A stretch of 64,000 nt of DNA from NCBI RefSeq assembly GCF_014642675.1, contig NZ_BMIS01000008.1, forward strand, positions 1-64,000, given 5' to 3'. The translations under genes and the position numbers were made by a program. Source of the DNA: Nesterenkonia cremea (GTDB lineage: Bacteria > Actinomycetota > Actinomycetes > Actinomycetales > Micrococcaceae). Below, one piece after another: positions 18,078 through 27,424 of the stretch (positions are counted from its first letter, which is position 1; the number at the start of each line of letters is the position of its first letter). The notes under the pieces were generated by a model. That model was not told where the DNA came from. It did not search any database and saw only the letters and a list, made by a program, of their open reading frames with translations.

Positions 18078-19100
18078 ATGACTGATCGAGCGCCTGCAGC
18101 AGGAACCGGAACAGTCCGTCTGACGACATACGCTCATGGGGGAGGCTGCGCCTGCAAGATTCCGCCCGGTGAGCTCGAGGAGGTGCTCAGCGGCCTCCAT
18201 ACGCCTGAGGCGGAGCAGGTGCTCGTCGGCCTCAACAACGGAGATGACGCGGCGGCGGTGCGCTTCGACGGCCGGACCGCCATACTCTCCACCGCTGACT
18301 TCTTCACGCCTGTGGTCGACGACGCCTACGACTGGGGCCGGATCGCCGCGGCCAATGCCCTCTCCGACATCTATGCTATGGGAGGCACCCCCAGGGTGGC
18401 GATCAACCTGGTCGGGTGGCCGCGGGAAACCCTGCCGATGGAGCTGCTGGCAGAGGTTCTGCGGGGTGGCCTGGCCGTCGCGGAGCAGGCCGAGTGTCCT
18501 CTGATCGGTGGGCACACGGTCGATGATCCGGAGCCGAAATACGGACTCTCCGTGACCGGGACCGCAGATTCCGAGTCCCTGCTGCGCAACGACGCCGCAG
18601 AGCCCGGTCTGCCCCTGACGCTGACCAAGCCCCTAGGGCTGGGCCTGCTGAACAATCGTCATAAGGCCACAGGAGAGGTCTTCGCGGAGGCTGTGGAGAC
18701 TATGGTCACGCTCAACCGGGACGCCGCGGAGGCCGCCCAGTCCGCTGGGGCGCGTGCTGCCACCGACGTGACCGGCTTCGGACTGCTGGGCCATCTCTAC
18801 AAGATGTGCCGGGGTTCCGGCGTGGGCGTCCGCCTCGATTCCGCGGCCGTCCCATTGGTCTCGGGTGCCTCAGAAGCACTGCGGGACGGCTATGTCTCCG
18901 GCGGAACCCGGCGGAACCTGGAATGGGTTCGCGACCACCTCTCCGCCGGAGCAGGGGTGACCGAGGAGGACCTGCTGGTCCTGGCCGATGCGCAGACCTC
19001 CGGCGGCCTGCTGGTGGCGGGAGAGGTCCCGGGCTACCCGATCATCGGGCACACCACGGCACCTCCGCGCGACGGCCGGGCCCTGATCGAGGTCAGCTAG
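18078..19100 (+). CDS. selD: Selenide, water dikinase (selenophosphate synthetase)
   Basis: 340 residues. It makes selenophosphate from selenide and ATP, the selenium donor for SelA. The active-site loop reads AHGGGCACKIPP, so the catalytic position is an ordinary Cys, not selenocysteine. Further signatures are NNGDDAAA, ALSDIYAMGG (metal/ATP site), GGHTVDDPEPKYG and TDVTGFGLLGH. ATG 18078 is chosen because a -10 box sits right in front of it; the longer upstream frame overlaps selA and tRNA-Sec. It converges on the FDH membrane-subunit gene with a 17-base gap. Confidence 0.95.
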   Translation: MTDRAPAAGTGTVRLTTYAHGGGCACKIPPGELEEVLSGLHTPEAEQVLVGLNNGDDAAAVRFDGRTAILSTADFFTPVVDDAYDWGRIAAANALSDIYAMGGTPRVAINLVGWPRETLPMELLAEVLRGGLAVAEQAECPLIGGHTVDDPEPKYGLSVTGTADSESLLRNDAAEPGLPLTLTKPLGLGLLNNRHKATGEVFAEAVETMVTLNRDAAEAAQSAGARAATDVTGFGLLGHLYKMCRGSGVGVRLDSAAVPLVSGASEALRDGYVSGGTRRNLEWVRDHLSAGAGVTEEDLLVLADAQTSGGLLVAGEVPGYPIIGHTTAPPRDGRALIEVS

Positions 19101-19117
19101 CTGCCGCACTTCGGGAT

Positions 19118-20185
19118 TCAGCCGACTGTGGTGATCGAGTCGTCCACCACGCCCTGGGCACGGCGTCGTTCCAGCCGATCCTTCTGCGGTTCGATGGTGT
19201 GTCGCGGGTCCTCTGCCGAGCTGATGCCCGCGCGCAGGACGCCCACACGGGTGAGAGCAGAGCCGCCCAGCAGCAGCAGACCGCTGAGTACCGCCGTGGG
19301 ACGGCGCCCACCCAGCAGGACCGATCCGGCGGTCCCAGCGAGAGTCAGCCTTTCGGCCCATCTGAGCATCGTGCCGGGCGCGCCGTCCTCCAACGGCTCG
19401 GCCTCTGCCGGGTGCATCCTCTTCTTCATGATCTTCATCGAGGCAACTTCCCCGATGGCGGCCGCGGCGGAGAGCGCCCGGGCGGGCTGAGTCTGCTCGG
19501 GCGGCGTCGAGACCAGGGCCGCTCCAGACGCCGCCAGGGCCGCTGAGGAAGCGAAGAGGAACGGCAGTTCGTCGCGACCAGCGTTCCATGTCGGCACCGC
19601 GGTGTCGGCCAAGAGTGCGCCGGTGTAGCTCGCCAGAGGAGCGGCCAGCAGCGTGGTGCCGACCTCGGCCGGACTCTCGCAGACACGCAGCACACGCCGC
19701 GCCGGCCCGAGGGGAAGTCTGTAGGCCGTCAACCGGTCCATCTCGACGGCCGCCGTGACGGCGGCCGCCGTGCTGAAGGAGCTCAGCAGCCACGTGCCCA
19801 TGCTCATGGGGGAAGTCGGTTTGAACGTGCGAAGCATATAGAGAAAGCGTTCCGGCCGGCCCAGGTCGTGGATGAGTGCAGCGGTCCCCAGCCCGACGGC
19901 CCCCAGTGCGGTCAGTCGGGCGTTCCGGCGCAGCAGGGGCCGGTCGGTCCACCGGGCGCCGACGGCGAGCAGCGATGATCCTCCGGCCAGGCCGCCGAGG
20001 AAGAGGTAGGCCGCGATCTCGTCACCCCACGGCGGTGCTTTCACCACGGGCCGACCGTAGTAGGTGGAGAACTGTGGCTTCTCCACCAGCGGGACTTCCC
20101 GAGCGCCCTCCTCGGCCCGATTCCCCTTCCTCCGGCTGCGGCGAGTCTCCGGCGGTCGGTGGCTGTCATGAGGCGATGTCGTCAT
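19118..20185 (-). CDS. Formate dehydrogenase membrane anchor, NrfD/PsrC type
   Basis: 355 residues with about eight hydrophobic segments after a charged N-terminus. EIAAYLFLGGLAGGSSLL in the first helix, DLGRPERFLYMLR and FKPTSPMSMGTWLL are signatures of the NrfD/PsrC/DmsC-like quinone-interacting family. It contains no pattern of heme-ligating histidines as in the cytochrome b556 subunit FdnI. It probably passes electrons from the iron-sulfur subunit to menaquinone. Its ATG overlaps the stop of the iron-sulfur gene (ATGA), so it is the last gene of the three-gene FDH operon. Confidence 0.88.
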   Translation of the reverse strand: MTTSPHDSHRPPETRRSRRKGNRAEEGAREVPLVEKPQFSTYYGRPVVKAPPWGDEIAAYLFLGGLAGGSSLLAVGARWTDRPLLRRNARLTALGAVGLGTAALIHDLGRPERFLYMLRTFKPTSPMSMGTWLLSSFSTAAAVTAAVEMDRLTAYRLPLGPARRVLRVCESPAEVGTTLLAAPLASYTGALLADTAVPTWNAGRDELPFLFASSAALAASGAALVSTPPEQTQPARALSAAAAIGEVASMKIMKKRMHPAEAEPLEDGAPGTMLRWAERLTLAGTAGSVLLGGRRPTAVLSGLLLLGGSALTRVGVLRAGISSAEDPRHTIEPQKDRLERRRAQGVVDDSITTVG

Positions 20186-21189
20186 CTACGGCCTCCCCAG
20201 GCGAAGGAGGCACCGACGGCGGCGAGCATGCCGGCTGCGGCGACCACAGTGTGCTTGTACATCCGCGGCAGGTCCTTGGTGGGCACGCGCGGATCGGGCG
20301 GCAGGCCATAGACCTCCGGCTCGTCGAGCAGCAGGAAGACCGACCCCGTGCCCCCGACGCCGTCCTGAGGGTTGGCCCCATAGAGCCGAGCCTCGGTCAT
20401 GCCCTCGCTGTGCAGGTGAGCCACGCGTTCACGGGCCTGGTGGACCATATCGGTGTGCTCGCCGAACTTGATCGAGGTCGTCGGACAGGTCTGGGCGCAG
20501 GCCGGGGTCTGTCCGTCCACCAGGCGGTCATGGCAGAACGTGCACTTATTGGCGGTGCCCTCGTTGGCGATCTCTTGGGCGTAGCGCGATTGATTCCGCT
20601 CCGTCTTGGCACGGATGATGCCTTCGTCTCTGCGTTCGATCACGCCGAAGGGGCACCCGCCGACACATGTGCCGCACCCGTTGCAGATGTCTTCCTGGAC
20701 CTTCACCGTTCCGAACTCAGTGCGGTACAGGGCTCCGGTCGGGCAGACATCCAGACAACCGGCATGGGTGCAGTGTTTGCACACATCTGAAGACATGAGC
20801 CAGCGGAACTCAGCAGTGTCCGGGGGAGTGGTGTCTCTGCCCCCGGACGGGCCGGACGCTCCGGACGAGGACGGCGGCCCCACCCCTGGCATGCCCAGGC
20901 TGACGAGCTTCCTTCCGGATTCCCGCGCAGTCTGGATGCGTTCCTGGTCCTGCTCCACGAATGCTACGTGTCGCCACGTGTTGGCCCCCAGCGATCCGGT
21001 GTTGTCATACGAGGACTCCAGCAGCTCCAGATCGCCGTCCTGCGGGTTGCCGTTCCATTCCTTGCAGGCCACCTCGCAGGCCTTGCACCCGATGCAGATA
21101 GAGGTGTCGGTGAAGAATGACTTCCGCTCCTGGGCACGTTCCCCGTGGGCTTCAGCGCTGCGAGCGGGGTCTTCGGTGAGCGAGCGCAT
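20182..21189 (-). CDS. fdhB: Formate dehydrogenase iron-sulfur (beta) subunit
   Basis: 335 residues from the ATG that overlaps the stop of the catalytic gene by one base. Four ferredoxin-type clusters are visible: CIGCKACEVACKEWN, CKHCTHAGCLDVCP, CNGCGTCVGGCPFG and CTFCHDR...PACAQTCPT. Near the C-terminus one hydrophobic segment (about residues 310-330, after RMYKHT) may fix the protein to the membrane, like FdnH/FdoH. A Ser/Gly/Pro-rich insert of about 25 residues lies between the first and second clusters. It links the catalytic subunit to the NrfD-like anchor. The symbol is by analogy. Confidence 0.92.
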   Translation of the reverse strand: MRSLTEDPARSAEAHGERAQERKSFFTDTSICIGCKACEVACKEWNGNPQDGDLELLESSYDNTGSLGANTWRHVAFVEQDQERIQTARESGRKLVSLGMPGVGPPSSSGASGPSGGRDTTPPDTAEFRWLMSSDVCKHCTHAGCLDVCPTGALYRTEFGTVKVQEDICNGCGTCVGGCPFGVIERRDEGIIRAKTERNQSRYAQEIANEGTANKCTFCHDRLVDGQTPACAQTCPTTSIKFGEHTDMVHQARERVAHLHSEGMTEARLYGANPQDGVGGTGSVFLLLDEPEVYGLPPDPRVPTKDLPRMYKHTVVAAAGMLAAVGASFAWGGRR

Positions 21190-24100
21190 CAATCCTCCTC
21201 GCTGGTCGTGGTCTGGGGCTCCGGGTAGGGCGCTGTGAGCTTCTGATTGCCTGTGTCCACTGTGATCCCAGCACGCTTCCGGTAGTTCTCCACCAAGTCC
21301 AGCAGCGCCTGGCCGCGCGGTCGCCGTCCAGGGATGACGTCGCACTGTGCGGCCTTCGAACCCTGGATCTGGACGTTGGGGTCCAACGTGATCCCCAGGA
21401 GGTCGTTGGCGGCGTCGCCTTCGACCACTGCGTCCGTCCCTGTGCCCCAATGGTAGGGAAGGCCCACCTGGTGAATGCGCCTGCCCCCGGCCGTCAGCGC
21501 ACGGACACGGTCTGTGACCAGTACGCGAGCTTCGATGGCTGAGCGTGGAGAGATGATGGTGGCCCATCCGTAGTTCTCTATGCCGACCAGCTCAGCGAAC
21601 TCCGGCGAGACTTCGCAGAACATCTCCGGCTGCAGCTCTGAGAGGTAGGGAAGGAACCTGCTCATGCCTCCGGCCGTGTGGTGCTCGGTGAGGCGATAGG
21701 TGGTGAACACATGCGGGTAGACCTCGGAGCCGTGTTGGGCGGCCGAGGGTGCGAGCAGATTGTCACTGCGGGGCAGGGTGATCCTGGCCGGATTGCTCTG
21801 CTGCGCATAGAGCGGATTGGAGATGGGCGATTCCGGAGGCTCATAGTGAGTGGGCATCGGGCCGTCCACCAGACCGTTCGGGGCGAAGAGCCACCCTTTT
21901 CCGTCGGCCTGCATGATGAACGGATCATCGCCGGCCAACGCATCAGGTCCTCCGGCATCGGGATGTGACTTCGTCCCCGGAGCGAGCGTCTCGGGGAAGT
22001 CGGGGACGTCGCGGCCGGTCCACCGCCCGTTCTCCTGATCCCACCAGATGTGCTTCTTGCGTTCGCTCCACGGCCGGCCTTCGGGGTCAGCTGAGGCACG
22101 GTTGTACAGGATGCGCCGGTTGGCGGGCCAGGCCCATGCCCATTCGGCGGCGGTCTCATCCTGTTCGTGGCCCGGTCTGCGCCGTGCCGCCTGGTTGACC
22201 CCGTCAGCGAAGATGCCTGTGTAGATCCAACATCCTCCGGCGGTGGAGCCGTCGGCTCGCATCTGAGTGAAGGCTGACAGCGGCGTGCCGGCGTCGGGGC
22301 CGTCGACGTAGTACCCGTTGATCTCTCGGAGCACAGATTCGGGATCCGGCTCCCCATGCTCATCAGTGGGGTAGTCCCACGTGAGATCGAGCAGAGGACG
22401 GTCCCGCGGGTCAGAGGAGTCCGCGACTCGGGCACGGATGCGCCTGCCCAACTCGTGGAAGAACTCCAGCTCGCTCTGAGCGTCGTCGGGCGGAGTGACC
22501 GCCTGGTGGCGCCATTGGACCAGCCGCTGAGTCTGGGTGAACGATCCGGCCTTCTCCGTGTGGTTGGCCGCCGGCATGAAGAACACCTCGGTGTCAATGT
22601 CTTCGGTGCGCAGCTCGCCGCTCTCGATCTCCGGGCCGTCCTTCCACCATGTCGCTGACTCGATGAGGCTGAAGTCACGGACCACCAGCCATTTCAGGTG
22701 GGACATGCCCATGCGCTGCATCTTCCCGTTCGCTGAACCCACTGCCGGGTTCTGCCCGACGAGGAAGTATCCGTCCAGCTCGTCCCGGAGCATCCGTTCC
22801 ACCGTCTGATAGGTCCCGTGGGCGCCGGTCAGGCGCGGCAGGTACTCGAAGGCATAGTCGTTTCCTGCATGGGCGGCGTCGCCGAACCACGCTTTGAGCA
22901 GGCTTACGGTGTAGGCATCCGCGTTGGCCCAGAACCCCTTCTGGAGCTTTGAACCGATGGCTCCGGTGAAGTCTTCCAAACTGTCGTGCTGACCTGCCTC
23001 CGGCATGGGGAGGTACCCAGGAAGCAGGTTGAACAGCGTCGGAATATCGGTGGAGCCCTGGATGGTCGCATGGCCGCGCAGGGCGACGATTCCGCCGCCT
23101 GGACGTCCCATGTTGCCCAGCAGCAGCTGCAGCACTGCGGCCGTTCGGATGAACTGGGCACCTTGGGCATGCTGGGTCCACCCAACGGCATAGCAGAACG
23201 CCGTGGTACGTTCGCGACCCGAATTCTTCGTGATCGACTCCGCCAGGTGATGGAAGTCCTCGGCAGAGATGCCGCAGGTCTCTTCGACCATTTCGGGGGT
23301 ATACCGCCGGTAATGGCGCTTCAGCAGCTGGAAGACCGAGCGGGGGTCCTGCAGGGAATCGTCCCGCTCGACGTCCGCGTGCCGCAGCGACGGGCCGCCG
23401 GCGCCGTATTCATCCGGCTCAGCGACGTCACTCTCTGGTTCTGTGCCAGGCTCCTCGACCTTCTCCTCATCTCCGCGGGAGGCATAGGACCAGGACGTCG
23501 CATCGTAGGTGCCCTTCTGTGGGTCATACCCGGAGAAGAGCCCGTTCAGGTCCTCAGTGTCCTGGTAGTCCTCCGAGACGATGGTGGCGGCATTGGTGTA
23601 GTGACGGACGTACTCGTCGAAGTGCAGGTCGTTGCTCAACACGTAGTTGATCAGCGCACCGAGCAGGACGATGTCGCTGCCGGCGCGCAGTGCGACGTGC
23701 TTATCGGCCACAGCGCTGGTGCGGGTGAAGCGGGGATCGATGTGGATCACGCGCGCTCCGCGCTGCTGAGCCTCTGTCACCCATTGGAATCCGACGGGGT
23801 GGCACTCGGCCATGTTGGATCCCTGGATGACGATGCAGTCAGCGTTCGCCAGGTCCTGCTGGGGTTGTGTGGCGCCCCCGCGCCCGAACGAGGTTCCCAG
23901 ACCGGGAACCGTGGAGGAGTGTCAAATACGGGCCTGGTTCTCGATCTGAACCGCGCCTGCAGCGGAGAAGAGCTTCTTGATCAGGTAGTTCTCTTCATTG
24001 TCGATGGTCGCTCCGCCCAGGCTGGCCACACCCATGGTCCGATTCACGGGGTTGCCGTGCTCGTCCTCATCTTCCCAATGACGACGGCGTGCCTCGACGA

Positions 24101-24488
24101 AGCGATCGGCGATCATATCCAGAGCCCGATCCCGATCGAATTCCTCCCAGTCATGGGAGCGAGGAGCGCGGTAGAGGACCGTGGTCTGCCGGCCCGAAGA
24201 ATTGACCAGCTGTTCGCTCGCCGCTCCTTTGGGGCACAGTCTGCCCCGGGATATCGGTGAATCCGGGTCGCCCTCGATGTGGATCACGCGGTCGTCCTTG
24301 GCAAAGACCTTCTGCCCGCACCCGACGGCGCAGTAGGGGCAGATGCTCTGCACCACAGTGTCGGCGTCATCAGTCCGCGGAGCGGTCCGGCGCGTCTTCC
24401 GTGACGTGACGGCCGCACCGCGGCCGGTCGAGTCCCGGGAGCGCAGCTGTCGAAGGACGGGCCATTCGAGGGGCGTGATCCGTGCCAT
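21189..24488 (-). CDS. fdhA: Selenocysteine formate dehydrogenase, catalytic (alpha) subunit
   Basis: One gene that reads through an in-frame TGA (complement 23924-23922), giving 1099 residues with Sec189 in the context QARI-U-HSSTVPGLGTSFGRG, the active-site pattern of FdnG/FdoG-type enzymes. Without readthrough it looks like two ORFs. A [4Fe-4S] site is formed by C50, C53, C57 and C85, then come molybdopterin-dinucleotide domains (GSNMAECHPV, GRPGGGI) and the C-terminal molydop-binding domain. No twin-arginine signal exists, so the enzyme should face the cytoplasm. Start: ATG 24488, seven bases after a TAGCAT -10; ATG 24497 is the alternative. It oxidises formate to CO2. Confidence 0.93.
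23892..23924 (-). promoter_or_regulatory. UGA(Sec) codon and bacterial SECIS hairpin
   Basis: After the UGA (23924-23922) and an 11-base spacer, the mRNA forms GGTTCCC-GGTCT-GGGAACC: a perfect 7-bp stem with the five-base loop GGUCU. The same GGUCU apical sequence is known in the E. coli fdhF SECIS that SelB recognises. Position, stem and loop all agree with a working selenocysteine insertion signal. Confidence 0.93.
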
Positions 24489-24635
24489 AGGGCTCATGCT
24501 AACAGCTGCGAGTGCCGTCAGGGAGGGGCTGACAAGGCCGCCCGGGAGATCTGTGGGCAGTGTGGCGCTGGGCGGGCGCAGAGGGGGCGGCCGAGATTTC
24601 AGCACGTGAGTGCAGGGACCGTAGACTCATTTCTC

Positions 24636-25394
24636 ATGAGTGAAGCCGGGTCGCTGCTGCTCTACAGGCAGCCGGAGAGTTTCGGGGTCACCAGAGACCT
24701 CGACCTCGCCATCGAACTCCTCCAGGGCACCCGCCGGTACGCCAAGGACCCGGCCGATCCCCAGGCCACCGATCCCATGCTGCGGATCTATCGCCCGGAG
24801 CCCACTGTGGCCTTCGGGCAGCGGGACCAGAAGCTGCCGGGATTCCGCCGTGCGGCCGATGCGTGTGCCGACAATGGATTCGCCCCGTTGGTGCGCCGAG
24901 CCGGAGGACGTGCCGCCGCATACCATGGCGGCTCACTGGTCATCGACCATATCGAGCCGGATCCTGACCCCATCCGTGAGTCGCAGGACCGTTTCCGAGC
25001 GTTCGGAGCGCTCTTCGTCGAGGTGCTGCAGCGCTGCGGACTGGATGCCCAACTGGGACCGATCCCAGGGGAATACTGCTACGGAGAGCATTCGGTGCAT
25101 GCCGTGCTGCCGGGTCAGCCCGATGTCCGCATCAAACTGGTGGGCACCGCCCAGCGTCAGGTCGGCTCCGGTTGGCTGTTCTCCACCTCAGTGGTGGTCG
25201 AGGACGGAGCCCCCATTCGCCGTGTGCTCAGCGAGGCCTATGCCGCCCTGGGCATGGAATGGGATCCGCTGACCGCCGGGGCCGCCACAGGTCTTCTGCC
25301 CGGGCTGAAGACCTCAGAGGTGGAGCAGGCCATCGTGGAGACCTATCGGCAGCACTGGGAGCTGCGTCCTGGCACACCAGGCCTGCTAAGCTGA
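24636..25394 (+). CDS. Lipoate/biotin-protein ligase family protein (LplA-like)
   Basis: 252 residues of the LplA/BirA fold. RRAGGRAAAYHGGSL matches the RRxGGGxxxH motif, and IKLVGTAQRQ carries the catalytic-lysine K-x-x-G-x-A-Q motif of lipoate ligases. I use ATG 24636, 8 bases after TAGACT (24622-24627), which suggests a leaderless message; a GTG at 24606 is less likely. It is divergent from the formate dehydrogenase operon with about 150 bp between starts. No lipoate-dependent enzyme is nearby. It could salvage lipoate or octanoate, or act on an unknown carrier protein. Confidence 0.8.
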   Translation: MSEAGSLLLYRQPESFGVTRDLDLAIELLQGTRRYAKDPADPQATDPMLRIYRPEPTVAFGQRDQKLPGFRRAADACADNGFAPLVRRAGGRAAAYHGGSLVIDHIEPDPDPIRESQDRFRAFGALFVEVLQRCGLDAQLGPIPGEYCYGEHSVHAVLPGQPDVRIKLVGTAQRQVGSGWLFSTSVVVEDGAPIRRVLSEAYAALGMEWDPLTAGAATGLLPGLKTSEVEQAIVETYRQHWELRPGTPGLLS

Positions 25395-25437
25395 AGCGGC
25401 GCACCGGCTGAGCGCGTTATCTCCAGCCGCAGATGCA

Positions 25438-25477
25438 CAGCGGCCCCGGGCGTGGATCACCACGCCCGGGGCCGCTG
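25438..25477. terminator. Strong bidirectional terminator
   Basis: A perfect 18-bp stem (CAGCGGCCCCGGGCGTGG with its complement) closes a four-base loop ATCA. It lies between the convergent LplA-like and MBL-hydrolase genes and can end transcription from both sides. Confidence 0.9.
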
Positions 25478-25490
25478 TCACGCTGAGGCC

Positions 25491-26126
25491 TCAGCTGTTG
25501 TTCTTCACTGCCTCGTCCACGTTGGGCTTCTCAGCGCCCACAGTGGTGGAGGGTCCGTGCCCGGTCTTCACTGTGGTCTCCTCCGGCAGGGAGAAGAGCA
25601 CCGTGCGGATGGACTCCACGATGGTCTCAAAGCTGCTGTAGGAGCGACCGGTCGCACCGGGGCCGCCGTTGAACAGCGTGTCGCCGCCGAAGACCACGCC
25701 CCCTTCCAGGTCTGTTGCGTAGTAGCAGGTGGAGCCGGGGGAGTGGCCGGGGGTGTGCAGGGCTTTCAGAGTGGTCCCTGCCACGGTGAAGGTGTCGCCG
25801 TCGGCGATCTTCACATCTGGCTCGGAGTCGGCGTAGACCTGCTCCCAGAGGACCTTGTCCTCCCAGTTCAGGTGGATCTCGCCGCCGATCCGGGCCTGGA
25901 CATCCCTGACCTGACCGATGTGGTCGTCATGGGCGTGGGTCAGCAGGATGGCGGCCACTGTGCGGCCGCCCACCGCCTTCTCTACGGCCTCGGCGTCGTG
26001 GGCGGGATCGATCACGATGACCTCCTGGTCATCGCCGACGATCCAGATGTTGTTGTCCACCTGATGGGTCTCGCCGTCCAGGGAGAAGGTTCCGGAGGTC
26101 TCCAGGTGCTCGATGCGTGCGTTCAT
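25491..26126 (-). CDS. MBL-fold hydrolase, probable S-formylmycothiol hydrolase
   Basis: 211 residues with the full metallo-beta-lactamase metal set: THAHDDHIG (H-x-H-x-D-H), TPGHSPGS, GGDTLF and a final GHGPST. Size and motifs are glyoxalase II-like. It follows mscR in the same direction after 48 bases with a GAGGAG ribosome site, so the pair is an operon. In the mycothiol pathway MscR yields S-formylmycothiol, which must be split into mycothiol and formate; this protein is the natural candidate. That assignment is contextual; the hydrolase fold itself is clear. Confidence 0.85.
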   Translation of the reverse strand: MNARIEHLETSGTFSLDGETHQVDNNIWIVGDDQEVIVIDPAHDAEAVEKAVGGRTVAAILLTHAHDDHIGQVRDVQARIGGEIHLNWEDKVLWEQVYADSEPDVKIADGDTFTVAGTTLKALHTPGHSPGSTCYYATDLEGGVVFGGDTLFNGGPGATGRSYSSFETIVESIRTVLFSLPEETTVKTGHGPSTTVGAEKPNVDEAVKNNS

Positions 26127-26174
26127 GCTGTGCTCCTCAATCCTTTCGCCGATGTTCCAGCGGGGTGACGGGGT

Positions 26175-27272
26175 TCAGGACTTGATCTCCACCACGGACC
26201 GCAGCACCTCGCCACGGTTCATGGTGTCGAAGCCTTCCTGGACCTTGTCCAGGGTGATGCGCTCGGTGACGAAGGCATCCAGGTCCAGACGCCCCTGCTG
26301 GTAGAGGTCCACCAGCATGGGGAAGTCGCGGGAGGGCAGGCAATCGCCGTACCAGGAGGACTTCAGGGAGCCGCCGCGGCTGAACAGGTCCTGCAACGGC
26401 AGCTCCAGGGTCAGCGAGGGGTCCGGAACGCCGACCAACACCACGCGGCCGGCCAGATCGCGGGCGTAGAACGCCTGCTTATAGGTGGCCGGGATGCCCA
26501 CGGCGTCGATGACCACATCGGCCCCGAAGCCGCCGGTCAGCTCTCTGATGGCCTCCACGGCGTCGGTCTCCTTGGAGTTGACCGTGTGGGTGGCGCCCAG
26601 CTCGTCGGCCTTCTGAAGCTTCCGCGGGTCGAGGTCCACGGCGATGATCGTGGTTGCGCCGGCGAGCTTGGCTCCGGCGATGGCCGCAGTGCCCACACCG
26701 CCTGCGCCGATGACAGCCACGGACTCGCCGCGATTGACCTCACCGGTGTTGATGGCAGCGCCGATGCCGGCCATCACTCCGCAGCCCAGCAGGCCCACCG
26801 CAGCGTTGGAGGTGTCTTCGACGTCGTCGATGACGGTGCACTGGCCGGAGTGGACCAGAGTCTTCTCCGCGAAGGCGCCGATGCCCAGAGCGGCCTCGAG
26901 CTCGGTGCCGTCGGTCAGCGTCATGGGCTGGTCGGCGTTGTGGGTGCTGAAGCAGTACTTCAGGTCGCCCTTCTTGCAGGCCCGGCATTCGCCGCAGACG
27001 GCGCGCCAGTTCAGGATGACCTTGTCGCCGACCTTGACGTTGGTCACGCCCTCACCGATCTCGGAGACCCGTGCAGTGGCCTCGTGGCCCAGCAGATAGG
27101 GGAAGTCGTCTCCCACCTCGCCCTGCTGGAAGTGCTGATCGGTCTGGCAGACGCCGCAGGTCAGGACGTCGACCACGACTTCGCCCGGACCGGGATCCGG
27201 GATGACGATCTGCTCGACGACGGCCGGGGCATTCTTCTCCTTGACCACGACAGCATTGACGGTCTGTGACAT
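26175..27272 (-). CDS. mscR: S-(hydroxymethyl)mycothiol dehydrogenase
   Basis: 365 residues, zinc-dependent medium-chain dehydrogenase. Catalytic zinc residues lie in [10 protein letters not shown] and GHEATARV, the structural-zinc cysteines in [15 protein letters not shown], and the NAD site in [12 protein letters not shown]. The pattern with [11 protein letters not shown] and [11 protein letters not shown] is characteristic of the mycothiol/nicotinoprotein-related formaldehyde dehydrogenases of actinobacteria. It oxidises the spontaneous adduct of formaldehyde and mycothiol; some orthologues also reduce S-nitrosomycothiol. A GAGGAG site precedes the ATG. Upstream lies a short GAACAG/CTGTTC inverted repeat. 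Confidence 0.92.
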   Translation of the reverse strand: MSQTVNAVVVKEKNAPAVVEQIVIPDPGPGEVVVDVLTCGVCQTDQHFQQGEVGDDFPYLLGHEATARVSEIGEGVTNVKVGDKVILNWRAVCGECRACKKGDLKYCFSTHNADQPMTLTDGTELEAALGIGAFAEKTLVHSGQCTVIDDVEDTSNAAVGLLGCGVMAGIGAAINTGEVNRGESVAVIGAGGVGTAAIAGAKLAGATTIIAVDLDPRKLQKADELGATHTVNSKETDAVEAIRELTGGFGADVVIDAVGIPATYKQAFYARDLAGRVVLVGVPDPSLTLELPLQDLFSRGGSLKSSWYGDCLPSRDFPMLVDLYQQGRLDLDAFVTERITLDKVQEGFDTMNRGEVLRSVVEIKS

Positions 27273-27338
27273 GGCAGCTCCTCAGTAGGTGTGCAGACAG
27301 GTAGGTGCACCCTCATTCTGGCAGTCGGCCCCACGCCT

Positions 27339-27353
27339 GAACAGATGCTGTTC
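27339..27353. promoter_or_regulatory. Short inverted repeat upstream of mscR
   Basis: GAACAG-ATG-CTGTTC is a perfect 6-bp repeat with a 3-base spacer, about 65 bp before the mscR ATG, just ahead of a weak TTCAGG/CAGAAT promoter-like pair on the minus strand. The spacing between GAAC and GTTC (7) does not fit a LexA box (4). A dedicated operator for the formaldehyde genes is possible. Confidence 0.4.
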
Positions 27354-27424
27354 GGCTAGGTCGGCTAGCGAAACGTCCAGGTCAGAGGACGAGCAGAGGA
27401 GCTGGTGGGAAAACCCAGATCAGA

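Noticed and set aside
27339..27353. LexA/SOS box before mscR
   Set aside because: GAAC and GTTC are 7 bases apart; the actinobacterial SOS box needs 4.
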